Below are positions 36,203 to 48,906 of a DNA stretch of 64,000 bases, in pieces. This DNA comes from Balamuthia mandrillaris. Lineage: Eukaryota; Discosea; Longamoebia; Balamuthiidae. The stretch is taken from assembly GCA_031835245.1 (NCBI GenBank), contig JAVKOQ010000174.1:1-64000 (forward strand). Direction: 5' to 3'. The notes beneath the pieces were generated by a model, which was given only the letters and a program-made list of their open reading frames with translations, had not been told where the DNA came from and did not search any database. Position 1 is the stretch's first letter. Each line of letters begins with the position of its first letter. The position numbers were made by a program, and so were the translations under genes.

Positions 36203-39200
36203 ATGACAACGGGGCCGCTAGTGCAGCTTTTATGTGCTTCTTTGATATGTAAGTTTTTTTGTGTTATTGTTTCATTATTATCTTCTTAAAAAAAGTTCCT
36301 TGAGCCAGTTAATGCATTGTTTGTGCTTGCATCAAACAACTATATCACATCATGTGAAATAAAGGTGCCTTTTTTCTGTTGATGGATGTTTTATCTTTTT
36401 AATGGATGATAATCAAATGATCTTTTAGGACTATTTTGAAGCCAATACCACAACTCTTGGAGGCTCTGCTTTTGAGATGAGCACAGCCAACCTTTTTTTT
36501 GAATCTGGGTTGCAATTGTTAAAACCCGATAATTTTTGTCCTTATGTGAACTGTTCAAACCTCAATGTTGCTCCTGGTTGTGTGTGCCCTGATAACTGTG
36601 ATTTTGTAACGGAGTGTGAAGACCTTGATTGGGAAATGTTAGTTGTGGATGATGTACAAGGAAAGAAGGTGTATCATGTAACACCAGATGTTAAACTTTC
36701 TTTTAAGTTTTTCTTTAATATCACAAGTACCTGTCAAGGAATTGTTGTTCGCCTAAAAGCATTGAGTGGGTTCCCTCGTTTAACTATTGATGAATCCAGA
36801 TTTCTCAATAGTGAACACTCACGAACCTATGAAAACTATTTTACAAATGAGATTTATTTATGTCCTTCAACTCATAACACAGGTTGGAAGTTTCTTCAAG
36901 TTTCAGCACAAAAGTATGCTCCTGCTGTGTTTAAATTATCTCTTCATTCATTAGGTAGGTTAATTTTATTTGAGTTGCAATGTTTCTAGTCTCTTTATTA
37001 TTTCAAGACAAATGCACTAACTCTAAGAATAAATCAAGCTCATCTTTCTCCTGTTGACACTTGGCATCACCCAATAGTAACAAGAGATTTTTCTAAAAGG
37101 AGTTTAATAGATAGTAGTGATGTTACCTGCAATGATTCAGAAGTTTTGAAAACATTAAAAGATGAAATTACAACTTTGTTTGCAACCACAACAATAGAAC
37201 CAGGAGTGATGCACACTCTCAACTTTCAAAATGATGAAATTCATCAATTCTTATTTACAATTCCAGATAATATTTCCTGTCCCACAATTTTTTCAATACG
37301 TGCAGAGGCAAGTAAAGGCAATATAGCATTATGGTTAACACGAGATATATCAAACTTTATCAATACTACATACTGTCCATACTTAGAACAAACTGACCCA
37401 GGCTTTCGCAAACCATGGACCACTTTTTTCCCTTTTAGACCTTATCGGTCTCCTGGTAAACCTGAATGGGAAGCTAGAAATAATTTTATTGTCTATGCTG
37501 AATCTTATCAAGAAATGGCAGCAGCATTTTGTGCCCATAATGATGGCCTAGGAAATAACATTTATGGAGCAATATGGGCTGAAAAGCATAATGAAGAACA
37601 AGTTCGTATTATTATGGATTATAATTCAGGTACATTATTTTTTTTTATGTTAAATACAATTCTAATATATAGATAATTCATCTTTAGAACGAGTAAAACT
37701 TGTCCCAATGAATAATATTACACCTTTTGCAGACACCGACTTATTAATTGGTACACATTTATGATAATGACTAGTTACATTATTAACATTGTTTTTTATA
37801 GGTTCATCTGAATTGCAATGTTCTGATTCAGACAACACTGATTATAATTTTCATTGTTTTCATTATAATGATGCTAGACAAAATCCATCTGATACTAATT
37901 GTTTATCATGGAATCCTCGTTTTCCAAACAAAAACAACATTTATCTTGCCTGGCCTATGCCAGCTGAAGTTCTTCGACGAAGCTTTAGTTCACCTGATAG
38001 GCTCCTTTCACGCCAATGGATAGGTTCACATGAAGTAGAAAATAACCTTTACTCAGCAATATGGTTGCAAAAATTTGCATTACCATTTTCACAGTTCACT
38101 TATGAGAATTATGCAGCATCACGGTATTTTAATTTTACACAATGCTCAGTTCACTTTCAAGTAGGAGGATTTTCTAAAATGCTGACATCTAACAATGAGG
38201 TAAGTAGAAAATTGTATTTTTAAAACTAATAATATATTCATTTACTAATATTTTTATCAGATAATTGTTCAATCATTTAGTTTAGCATCTTGTTCTACTC
38301 CAATGACAAATTGTGATTCTAATCACTTAAGTCAAGTAACTACAGAAATGAAATCACTTATAAATGCAATTGAAAATTCAGATTTGTCAATAATAACAAA
38401 TTTACAAGATTATGTATTTTTGGATATGTATAATTTTATTCAAGACTTAACTTTAAAGGTTTGTATTTATCTATTCATTTTATTATTGTATTAACTTTTG
38501 AATATAGGTAGAAATGTTATCTTACTCAACCATATGGCAACAATGTGAACAATATATGGACAACTTTTTTTCTTATTCAACAAATAGTACAATACTTCCT
38601 GAGGAGGTTTATTGTCCATTACAATGGATAACTACTATATTTTCCCCAGACCCAAGGATTGATGATGTCTTAGATCTTGGAATTACATTTAATAATGAGC
38701 TTTCCTTAGTAAACTATATAAGTAATTTTAGTATGGACTTAAGTGATGAACCTTGCTGTTCTTTACGTAAAACTTGGACATCTCATTGTGACTCACAAAT
38801 AATTTACCAGCATGAAGTTTATGAAAAAATAGGCTACTTTGATAACTTGGTAGCTGAAAATTGTTATGAAAAGGTATGTTTTTGTTAAAAAATTTCTATT
38901 AAATAACCAATTTTTATTTGATACAGGGTTGTACATCCTTTTGGTTAAACACTTATAAAGAAAGAAGTGAGGACAGGATTAATTCAAATAATGGTTGTCT
39001 TTTCTTTAATAACACTCAAAATGTACGTAAAATTATTGAAATTTATATAAAAAATTAACTTTCAATTCTAGACTCTTGACTTTTATTATCAAGTAATTGA
39101 ATCATGGAGAAACTGTGAAAACTTAATTTTTGGCAAGTTATATAAAGGTCATAAATGTATAAATGATGAAGATTGTAAACACTTTTGTATCAACAATAGT

Positions 39201-42200
39201 ACTTGTACTTCAAAATGCAATATTGCCACTTTTCAATGTGAAAGTTTAACAGAAAATGCAATAGAACAGTGGATACAATGCTTTATTTCAACTACTCCTG
39301 CATTTGTACAAGGTTTTATTGGTCAATCTCTTAATTTAACAGAAATAACTTTAGAAAACCTTATGGATAAAATATTAAACTCAGCATACTTTAAACAACA
39401 AACATGTTTCACTTATTTGTTTGACTCAGATAAATCTGATTCATTATTTTCCTTAGGTTCTTATTACTCTTTCTCATCTAATTCAAAAAATTGTGTTGAT
39501 GATTGCAATCATTCTACAATAAGATGTACAAGTACTTTTTGTGAAATTCCATTGGAATGTTCAGTACCAAATGAAGAAGATAATGTACAAGGATTTCCAT
39601 CATTATGTGAAAGAACTTGGAATTCAAAAGTGATTCAAACAGATGAATCATGTATTAATTCATCAACAGTTAATTCCTTTTGTAATTGGAACTCCGCTTT
39701 AACAACAGAAACTGCATGTTTACAAGATTGTAATCAAAATGATTGTACCTTTTGTGGTTATTGTTTATCCAATTCTTCAAAATGTTTAGTATATCCAGAT
39801 GCATGGTGCTCAAGCCAAGATTCACATCTGTTTAATATTTGCCTTAACCCATTTGATTATAGTTTACTGTCTCCCACTGAAAAAACAAATTGTGAAGCAT
39901 TAAAACTTTATTCAAATAATGTTGATGAATTATTTTTTACTGAGGATGGAATTACAAAACAAGGCTTATGTATGTTTGACCCACCTCACTATTCAAGGTT
40001 TTCTTGTGAACAATGGAATTGGTTGTTATATAGTAGTTTTAGATGCCATAAATGTAAGGACTGGATAAGATACTATGAAGGTAGAGCACCAGGTACATTG
40101 TTAGCCATTTGTAATGTTAATATAGAACCAGAGAAGGAAGTATGCTTGAATAACTGGCTTTTGGAACAAAAACCAGTAGACACTACTATCCAAAGAGAAT
40201 TTGATCCATTTATCTTTACAAACCAGTCTATATTTCATGTTGAAGAAAGAGACTTTGCAAATTATGCTGAGTGGGAAATCTCTTTTCTATCAAATATCTC
40301 AACACCTTTTGTCTTTGTGAAGACTCCCTTGGGGTGTGTTGTTACGCACCGAGATAAATCTGTTTCAGAAGACTTATGCATGTTAGTACGGCGGGGTATA
40401 ACCAACACAAAACTCGATTCTTATGCAGATGTGCAAATAGAAAGATATTTTGATAGTCTTTCGACAGTTATACCAAATCCTGGTGTTGCCTATCAAATAG
40501 CAGTTGAGGCTGCAGTTCATGAAATCAACACAATGGTGTTAAACACTACATGGGCAATAAACCCTGGTGTGTATTGGGCCTCGAAGTCAATCATAGACCA
40601 GCAAAGTGTTTTAAGAGTTTGTGAATCAAAGACACAGTCCTATACACTGTTTGAGTGGCCAAACATCTACTCTGCAAACATTCGTGTAACTGTTCCAATT
40701 ATACCAAACCAAAGTGAACTAGTTCGGTTTGGAATGTATGCCTCTGACTGTGAAAGCATCAAAATATGGCCTGAAGTTCGGCAGGGATTATGGTTTGATG
40801 ATGCCAGGCCTACTCCGCGAAGAGAATTGAAACGGTGGGTTAATCCTTATACATATGGAGATGTCTTTGACTTTGCCAAGTTCGCACAAACAGTTAAGGA
40901 GTCTATAGCAGAATACCAAAGTTTGGTTTCATCATCACGCTTGATGTGCGAATTTAACCCCTTGATCCGATCTATGGAACGTGTATCATGCCTTTGTAAC
41001 ACAAATGATAAGGACTCCTGCTTCCAGCAAGATGATGGCAGTTTGCCCTTCTTTGTGGACCGACTGTGTCCCAAAGATATCAAAGGCCACTTCAACTCTT
41101 TTTTTGATATTAATTTGGAAGCACCAGAAAACTTTGAATGTGTAGCAACCACTGGGTTCTATTACTATGAAAACCAAATCATGAATTCTGACCCTCCGCT
41201 GGCCACTTTCTTTAATTTAGTAAAGGAACCACATTCTCTTGAAGTGGTCAGAAATAGCAAAGGAGCTATAGTGGGAGAGGTTTTAGGAACTGGCTTCAGG
41301 TTAAACGTGCAAAACAGTCTTGCAACTGAATTGCAGCTTAAGAGTCTTTGCTTTAGCAAATTTGCAAGCTCTCCAGTTAACTCAGAGTATAATATCTTTG
41401 ATATCGGATGGTTAAGTGGAGACACAGTAGTTCCTTTTGGATTGCAACACAATATTTCTTTTAATGCCAATAGTTTGTGCATCAAAGACCATACCATAAG
41501 AATTGAAGCTGGTGCCTTTGATTCTAACCACATTTACTTCCCAATAATACGTTTAGAAAACTACGAAGATACAAGTGATGAACTGTCTTCATTGGAATTA
41601 AGCATGTTTGTTATTACATCCATTGCATTTTTTCTTGTGTTCAGCTACGCCATTTTTCTGGAACTATCCCAATTGTTCACCAAAGCCGCCAGCATTGTTG
41701 CGGTGATTGCAGTTTCGCTTCTTGTGGTTATGGCGTTAGGTTTGACTAAACCCTTTTCTAAGATTTTCCTTTGTGCTAACTTGACAACAAAGCTCGCGGA
41801 TTGTATTTTGCTCTTTTGGCTGGTGAAGTGATCACCGAAGCAGATATTCAAGACTATTTTCTGGTGACACTGCCGTTACTGTTATTCCTGTTTGGTTTTT
41901 CTTTAGTGGCTGCAATGTTGATGTAAGTATAGTCTCAACAAGTGATAGGTTGGTTCACGAATATTAACACCATTGGAAAATACAGCACTGTGTTTGTCTC
42001 TTCTATTGTGCGGGACGCCTGGCCCAACAAACTCATTTATGCTTTGTGGTTTACATTCTGCTTAGTTTTGTTGGTAGTCTTTTGTGTGACTATCATTCTG
42101 TTTGAAACGTTGACGGAGGAGGAAAGTCGCAGTTGTGGAGGCATTGGGGAAGATTCCTCTGATGATGATGCACAACAAGGTGTACAACTCGCCTTTTACA

Positions 42201-42733
42201 TATTGTTATTCATCGTTGCTATTGTGATAGCATTAAGTTTTGGAATTTTTGGAGGGAAGATCTACGTTAAAGTGACCGTCTTGAAACGAAAGACAAAGCG
42301 AAAGGGCCAAAATAAGGCACATAAACTCTTCATTGTGACGGCACTTGGTGTGGTTGTCTTCTTTGCGCAATCCTTATTGTTCTTGTACCTGGCAATTGAT
42401 GGAGACTCTATTGAATCCGACCAGAAGAGCCTTTTTTGCATTATACTATGGTTTATTGAGGTGCTTCCAATAGGAATTATGGCTCAACTATTGTTACCTT
42501 TGCCGTTTAAGAGAACTCTTCTAGGTTCTGCTTCTACTAAAGATACCAGCTCTGGTCCAACAACTTCCTCTCTCAAGAGTACATCACGTTCTTCAAGAAA
42601 TTCATCATCCACGACTTCATTAATGGCTTCTTCAACTACTCAATCTTCATCTTTGTCTCTCAGCCATAGTTCAAGTTTATCAGCAGATGAATCTTCAAGC
42701 TTATCTTCAACTTATTCTTCTAGCTTTGAATAA
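36203..42733 (+). CDS. giant cysteine-rich 7TM receptor-like protein (THH1/TOM1/TOM3-type membrane domain), paralogue A
   Basis: About twelve exons, some 5.8 kb of coding sequence, about 1,900 residues. Exon 1 (ATG 36203) plus a short second exon (about 36312-36365) give a signal peptide (LVQLLCASLIFNALFVLA). The ectodomain, about 1,700 residues, is rich in Cys and N-glycosylation sites and has no domain I recognise. Conserved landmarks shared with paralogue B are EPCC (about 38750), KTPLGCV (about 40320) and CLCN. Seven hydrophobic helices follow from 41600 to 42510. Helix 5, loop and helices 6-7 read GIFGGKIYVKV, a basic KRKTKRKGQ loop, then IEVLPIGIM and LPFKR. These match the GGRLF, ESKGRRKKL and VEVLPS..LPPKR motifs of plant THH1/TOM1/TOM3. 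A Ser/Thr-rich tail of about 75 residues ends at TAA 42731. A receptor role is inference. The 5' part is very AT-rich compared with the 3' part. Confidence 0.8.
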
Positions 42734-43429
42734 ATAAGTTTCTCAGGAGAACACGGGAAGGTTTCATGGCCTTAGCTTCATTATGTGAACATTCGGGGTG
42801 ATGGTTGCTGTTGCTTCCGCCTACAAACAAGGTTTCTCCGTGAAATGGAGGCAGCACTTCCAGCTCCCAGCGGTGAGGAGGTGAAGGTTTGTTGAGAGAA
42901 CCCCCATTAGGGTGGGGTTCTTGCTCTTGGAGGTGATATAAACTCTTTGTAGGTGGTTGTGGTCTCTCTCTCTTTTTTTTTTTGAACATAGCCACCACTG
43001 GTGGTGATTTTTTTCTTTGTGAAAGAACCAACAACCATGATCTTCTAGGGAAGGTTAAGGTTCCATAACCACAAAAGGGGTTTGTGTTTTCATCTTGGCC
43101 ATTGCCTTCTTGAATTATTCCATTATTCCAACTCCAATGGGCTCCTCAATGCATTGCTGCCCCTCCCTGACAGTAATTGCTACCCCTAGGCGTACTGTTG
43201 CTCCTCCTTGACGAGCCGCCGCCCCTCTATGACCTGGTGTTGCCCTACTCCCGTGGGATTGTCTGCACTTTGAAGACAGCGCAAGAGGCTGAAAGTGCCC
43301 AAGAACAACTCCAACTGACCTACAAAGCAGAGCTCCTCCGCCCACAGAAGTGCGAGAGATGGCAGGAATGCCAGTTTCTTTTTTTACAAAGATATAACAC
43401 GTTCTCAACTGCTGTAAGTCTGCCATGAT

Positions 43430-43505
43430 GCTAGCTTTGCACATCATCAGTCAGAAGCATGATCCATGATTTCCTGGCTTCTGGCTGATGATGTGCAAAG
43501 CTAGC
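43430..43505. repeat. 29-bp inverted repeat (stem-loop), possible MITE or fold-back remnant
   Basis: The arms 43430-43458 and 43477-43505 (GCTAGCTTTGCACATCATCA...) are reverse complements with a single mismatch, separated by 18 bases. The surrounding gap 42734-44275 has degenerate GAGCGTGGAA-type and GCTGCCCCTCC-type repeats and a GA run at about 43939-43962. I see no credible gene in it. Confidence 0.85.
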
Positions 43506-44275
43506 CAACATACAGTTTTCGCAACAACACACCACGATTTTTTTCGCTTCGGATTAAGGAGTCGTGCCTGTGTGAATGAAAAAAAAAAGAAAAAGCGTAG
43601 AAGAAGAGCGTGGAAAGTGAGCACGGAAGGTGAGAGTGAAAGATGAGCGTGGAAGTGGAAGATAAGCACAGAAGATGAGCAACGGTGGCGATGGTGGTGA
43701 CGACGTTGATGGTAACAGTGGTGGCGATGAGTGAGATTTGCCACACCCATTCCTCTTGAGTCCAAGGAACTGTCCAAACACCCCTTGCTTTCATCTACGT
43801 TTTCACAATTAACACAAGTGAAGAGAAGAGTACCTGTATTTTAATGGCGATGCAGAAGAGGGTGGATTGGCCATCAAACTTGGCGAGCTGCAGGGGGGAT
43901 ATCGCTGGCCAGCTGCCCCCGACTTTAAGCCCAAACGAAGAGAGAGAGAGAGAGAGAGAGAGAAGGAGAGAATCACGCGAGCAAAACCACCGTTCAAAGC
44001 CCCAGCTACAAACTCCCCTCTTACTGGGGCGTCTTTCTTTGCTACCCTTACCACGCTACCCTTCACTCCCTCTCTTTCCTTTTGTTTTTTTCGCGGAGAA
44101 AGACGAAAAAATCAAGCGCCGCCGGAAGACAAAAAAAAGCGCCCCTTCGAATCTCCGCCATGTCCAACCACCCGCCAGAGGAGGGCAAATCGATCGCTAA
44201 GGAAGAAGCAAAGGGGACGCGGCGTACCCAACTCGGTTCGGTCAAACTCGCTGCGACAGCGAGAAGAAAGGCCAA

Positions 44276-45871
44276 ATGGCAGGAGCGGGAGCCCCCTTCT
44301 CCGACACGACGCTGCTGACCCAGTGCTCCAGGCAGGGCTGCGCCGACCATGACGAGGAGGAGGAGGTGACCATGGACGAACGACCCAACAGGCTGGTCTT
44401 TGCTGTGACGGGCGTGTTGGGCCAGTTCGAGGTGCTTGGGCCGACCAACAAGCACGACCGACGGCTCTTTCAGCAGGGGCAACGAGAAGCCACCGCGCGC
44501 GTCTCGGCCTTTCCTTGCGTGGAGGATGAGCAAGCGCACGAAGGGGCTGTGGACGAGACGACGGGTCTTTTAGCGCCGACCGGCGCGGAGGAAGAGGTGC
44601 TACAGCTGCGGACGCTCAGCTTCAAGAAAAACGTGTTCAGCCATCGCGCTGTGGAGCTTACCCAGTACTTGGCTTACCTTTGCTTCTTCATTTGCGGGGT
44701 ACCTTTTTTTTCTTGCTGCTCTTTTTTTTGTCGGCGTTGTGGCTTCGCTGCCGCTCCATCTCCTCCTCCTTTCTTCTGACACACTGAGCTCTTTTATCGT
44801 CGGTATGAGTAGGTGGGTTACCAGATCCAGTTTTCTTCTATAACGTCGGCGGTGGTTTACTTTAAAGCTCTCTACGGCTCTTCCATTCTTCGTATATTTA
44901 TTGGGGGTATGCCCAAGTTTTCGTTCCCAAGAGTTTATTCTTTTGACTCACTCCTTTTATCTTATGGTGGCGGCCATTTCAGCCTTCAACGCTCCGCTGT
45001 TACCTATTCTTGTGGGACAAATATATTTCGACCACAAGATCGACCAACGGTTTGGTTCGTTGGTGAGTTTTTTCTCTCTTCTCTCTCTCTCTCCTCTCCT
45101 CTCCTCTCCTCTCCTCTCCTCTCCTCTCCCCTCTCCTCCTCTCTCCCTCTCCCTCTCCTCTCCTCTCCCCTCTCCCTCTCTCCTCTCCTCTCCTCTCCTC
45201 TCCTCTCCTCTCTCTTCTCTGCCATTCTTGTGCCATTCTCACGATTCGCATAAACATGCAAAAATGATCACAGAATACGTTTAGAATACGGTTATTGATA
45301 ACGTTAGTTATTTGTACTGCCATACTATTTGCCATTCCATGGGCGGCCACGCCCCTTGGTCTTGTTGTCAGGTACCCTCATGCCTCCTCTCCTTCTTGCT
45401 CTGCTCGTTCATGTTCTCCTTCTTCCTTCTCTTCGTCATCTCCTTGTTGGTCTTTTTGTCTGTCCAAATAACCTGCTATGCAGCCTTGTAGCAGTGATGG
45501 GTCTATTCAATGGCATTGCGAATGGAGCATATTTTGCTCTTGTTTCTGTATTTCCAACCAAGACTCCTGTATCTCTCCTCTCTCTTTCTTTATGCTGTAT
45601 CCTTCACTTGGCTGACAACACGCGCCCGCACATATTAGATTTTCTGGTCATTAGGCCAGCGAACGTGTACCGTCCTTATTTTAGGAACGCAGTTGTTTAT
45701 CGTGGACCCTTCTAGCACCGATCAGAAGGACAACGACATCTTTTTCATAATTTGTGCCTCCGTTTCCGCAGTTGGCATTCTCTCTTTCCTCATTCTCATT
45801 CACCTCACAGCCACTCGTTTTCTCCTAACGGCACGAGATCGGTGCGTGTTCCTTTATTTTTTCTTGTTCTT

Positions 45872-45908
<37 letters not shown>

Positions 45909-46933
45909 ACACACAATTGCAATACATACTGCTTATCTTGACTTAATAGTCGAACGTTACTCTGCAAGCAACGACAAGCACTGCAACACAAATCAGCCAA
46001 GATGATTCAACAGTCAGCCAACGTACAACGCGTCAATTCAGATGGAGCAAAGGACGCGGAGTCGCAGTCACCATTCTCCTCCCTCAAGCTCTCAGAAAAG
46101 GTGACCACTGTCAGCCTGTTGCGATCTGTTTGGCTGACAGTCTTGTCTGGCATGCTTATCCTCTTTAGCGACGTTGGTGTGATTACCGCTCTTACGTACA
46201 TGCCTTCATCTATGGGTTAGTACTTGTTCCTTTTTCTATATTTGTAATTCTTTCTTGCTCTTTGTCGTTCTCCTTTACCTCTTTTTAGCCTTATATCAAC
46301 TTGTTCTTTTTTTAAAAAAATAATAATTTGCTCGCTTTCTTTTTTACTTTGTAGGAAAGAAAGACATAGCGTTGATATTACTATACATCAACTACTTTGG
46401 TGACTTTATAGGCCGACAAGCAACCCTCATTCCCAAGCGCATCGTGTGGAACCAAATCTCGTTGTTGGTGGCATCTTGTATCCGCGTCTTGTTTGTGCCG
46501 TGGTCCGTCTTTTACATCATGACCGATTACTTTGTCAATGATTGGTTCTTGTTTGTGATGATGGCTCTCTATGCCATCATGGGTGGTTACATTAGGTTTG
46601 TTTTCTCCTCGCTTATCTTTTTCTCGTTCTCTCATCGTTCTATGCTTTCTCGTCTCGTCTCGTCTCGTCTCGTCTCTCTTCCTCTCTCTTTCGTTTGCCT
46701 CTTGCATTGTTTCTCCGTGTTAAAGGATAATCTTTTGGGTCACTATCTCTCTCTATGTTTTCTTACAAACAAAAACAAAACAAAAACCAAAAAGAACGTT
46801 GGTGTTCATCATTGGTCCACAAGTGGTATCTCTGGATAGACGGCCACAGGTCAGTCTGTGGTTAAACGTTGGCGTGGCGGCAGGAACATACCTCGGCATT
46901 GCTTATTCTTTCCTTGGCGGTTTGTTCCTGTAG
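44276..46933 (+). CDS. equilibrative nucleoside transporter (ENT/SLC29) family protein
   Basis: The gene begins at ATG 44276 and ends at TAG 46931-46933 with about nine exons. The first exon is a cytoplasmic N-terminus followed by TM1 (LTQYLAYLCFFICG). Next come GYQIQFSSITSAVVYFKALYG, SFYLMVAAISAFNAPLLP and a reconstructed TM exon near 45277-45371. VAVMGLFNGIANGAYFALVSVFP corresponds to the ENT TM5 region, and WSLGQRTCTVLILG follows. A cytoplasmic loop lies in 45950-46090. The later part has INYFGDFIGRQATL (the ENT TM8 D/R motif) and a final exon ending LNVGVAAGTYLGIAYSFLGG. ENTs carry nucleosides down or along proton gradients, fitting purine salvage. The small intron near 44890-44931 is doubtful. 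One intron is a TCTCC repeat. Confidence 0.82.
45083..45223. repeat. (TCTCC)n satellite in an ENT intron
   Basis: About 140 bases of TCTCC, CCCT and CT repeats start some 20 bases after the GTGAGT donor at 45064. It is the same repeat type as in the kinesin intron, again pyrimidine-only on the sense strand. Confidence 0.95.
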
Positions 46934-47033
46934 TTGTTTCCATTTCTCAACTACGTTTGTGGTTTGTTATTTCAGTTGTTGTTTTTCCCTATTCTGGTTT
47001 CCATTCACTCCACCTGTTTATTTGTAGCTGGCA

Positions 47034-48038
47034 TTAGAGTACGCAAGAGAGAACTCGAGAGAGACAGAGAGACAGAGAGAGAACGAGAGAGAGACAGAGA
47101 CAAAGAAAGGGAAAAAAAAAAGGAAAGAGGAAGGGAAGCTGATACCGAAGCGAGGAGGGCAGAGGAGGAGGTTCCAGGGAGGAAGTCATGTTTGTTTCCG
47201 ATGAGGGCTTTGCTGCAGCACCTGCCTGAAGAGGAGGGCTACCCAAAATAAGGTGTCGCGTTTGAAGGGAGAGCATGATGTTGGGGTCATCCCGTATGAG
47301 CCGCGCGATGATCTCAGGAACAGATTGACCGGGCGAGAGCGTCTGAAGGAGCGCTCTGGCCTGGGCCGCAAAGGACACGTCTGGCGGTTGCGTCCTGGCC
47401 ATCTGCGCGAGGGTGTGCCAAGGCAGGTTAGCCACTCTCTCCCGCAGCTGCTGCACCTCCTCCACCTTCTCCATCTCCAGCCGCCGCGCTCTCTCGATCT
47501 CCTCGTCCACTCTTCTGCGCTTGTCCCTGGCGTGCTTGGCTTTGCTGGCGTCCGCGCAGCGCTCGCAGCCCTCTTCGCAGCCGTGCTCCTCCCTGAGCTC
47601 GTGGTCGATCAGCCCCGTCTTTTGCGAGAAGCGACGCGAGCAGCCGTTGGCGTGGCGGCAGAGGTAGTCGGCGTTGGCCCCTTTGGCCGGTTTGCCTTTG
47701 CGCCGACCCTCCCAGCGCTTGCACGCGGCGCAGGAGGAGGGGCAGCAGTTTTCGTGGTGGCGCAGCCCTTGCTCGTGCCGCACCGTGGAGCGGGCGCTGT
47801 GGTAGCGCTTGCGTTTGCCCGTCGCGCTTTCCGTGTTGGTGCACCAGTCGTGCGTGCATGAGTGCAGCTGTTGTTGCGGTCCTCTTTTCTCTTCTGCCTC
47901 TGCCTCTTCTTCTCCTTCTTCTTCCGCCTCTTCTTCTCCTCTGCTTAACGCGGGGTGAAGAAGGTCGCCCGTCGCCCTCCTCGCCCTCCTCCTCGCCTCC
48001 GCCGCCTCCCCTTCGACGGCTCTTCTTCTTCTTTCCAT
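47034..48038 (-). CDS. putative Cys/His zinc-finger protein with coiled coil
   Basis: A single open frame of 334 residues starts at ATG 48038. It opens with an Arg/Glu-rich stretch. Then come clustered Cys and His residues, including a C2H2-like finger (CRHANGCSRRFSQKTGLIDH with a further H), CCPSSCAAC and CEEGCERC. A helical, charged region with coiled-coil character follows (KRRRVDEEIERARRLEMEKVEEV in outline). The last 40 residues turn into a hydrophobic Leu/Ser/Cys tail that is simply the translation of a GAGA microsatellite at about 47040-47110. That tail may be real or may lie in an unspliced intron or 3' UTR. The high GC content differs from its neighbours. I do not recognise the family; a DNA- or RNA-binding role is a guess. 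Confidence 0.5.
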   Translation of the reverse strand: MERRRRAVEGEAAEARRRARRATGDLLHPALSRGEEEAEEEGEEEAEAEEKRGPQQQLHSCTHDWCTNTESATGKRKRYHSARSTVRHEQGLRHHENCCPSSCAACKRWEGRRKGKPAKGANADYLCRHANGCSRRFSQKTGLIDHELREEHGCEEGCERCADASKAKHARDKRRRVDEEIERARRLEMEKVEEVQQLRERVANLPWHTLAQMARTQPPDVSFAAQARALLQTLSPGQSVPEIIARLIRDDPNIMLSLQTRHLILGSPPLQAGAAAKPSSETNMTSSLEPPPLPSSLRYQLPFLFPFFFPFLCLCLSLVLSLSLCLSRVLSCVL

Positions 48039-48281
48039 TTTCTTCTTTTCTGTTTTTTTCTTTTCTGTTTTTGTCGGTCGACATAAATGACGTCACCGGA
48101 AACTTCCCCCTTGTAAAACCCACAGAAAATTCACGTGCAGCAGGTTGAAAAAAGTGAGAAACGCATCAGGAAAAAAAAAAAACAAACAAACAAACAACGG
48201 ATAACGAACAAAGCAAAATCGAAACAGACTGCAAAACAGCGGAGTGGACACTAAGGCTTGCAAATATACGCACCTGCAAAG

Positions 48282-48861
48282 ATGACTGCTCCCCCTTCCT
48301 CATTGTTCGGCGTCACCAAGGCCTACGCCATTTCGATGGCGGTGCTTCCTCTGAGCGCCGTGCTTGCCTACTTGCCCGACGTCTACGGCAACGTGGTCTA
48401 CCTCACTGAGTGGGTCAACTACGACAGCCTTCAACCCAGGAACAACATGCTCCTTTTGGAAAGCTCCAACGCACCTGCTCCAGTTAAACAAGCTTATGGG
48501 TATGTGCTCTCTTTTCTCTTTCCGTTTGTTCTTCACTCATACGTGCTTCTTTCCTCTTTCTCCAACACAAAGGCGCTGCAAAGCATGCCACCAAAACAAC
48601 CTGGAGACCTTCCCTTTCTTTGCTTCAGGCCTTCTGGCCTCCCTCTTCTTAGGCGTGGACAGCAGGACGACCGACACGTTGTCGGCAGGGTGGTTGGTCT
48701 CCCGCCTTGTCTACACTTTGAGCTACGTAAAGGGCACCTCCACTACCGCTGCCACCGTGCGGAACCTAAGTTGGACGGCCAGCATGGGCTGCGCTGCTAC
48801 CCTTATGCTGTTGGCCTTGCGAAGCGCGCTAGCCGTGGTAGACAGGCCCTCTCGTTACTAA
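48282..48861 (+). CDS. MAPEG-family membrane protein
   Basis: Two exons (48282-48499, 48573-48861) join in phase to 168 residues. Helix 1 is AISMAVLPLSAVLAYLPDVYG. The second exon opens with RCKACHQNNLETFPFFASGLLASLF, matching the MAPEG motif RxxxAHxNxxExxPxFxxxxL. It continues with VDSRTTDTLSAGWLVSRLVYTLSYV and a last helix. The family (microsomal glutathione transferases, leukotriene C4 synthase and relatives) is embedded in the ER or other membranes and uses glutathione. The short length is normal for the family. The substrate cannot be told. The gene sits 243 bp from the zinc-finger ORF, in divergent orientation. Confidence 0.82.
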
Positions 48862-48906
48862 ACATTGTAACTGAAAATCCAGCCAGGGAACTTAAAATAT
48901 TTAGAG

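Noticed and set aside
43115-43794. His/Arg-rich and Cys-rich minus-strand frames
   Set aside because: They are made of degenerate GAGCGTGGAA- and GCTGCCCCTCC-type repeats with no protein-like features.
47253-47861. Ala/Val/Leu-rich plus-strand frame
   Set aside because: It is a GC-rich shadow of the zinc-finger ORF; the minus strand has the better Cys/His pattern and helices.
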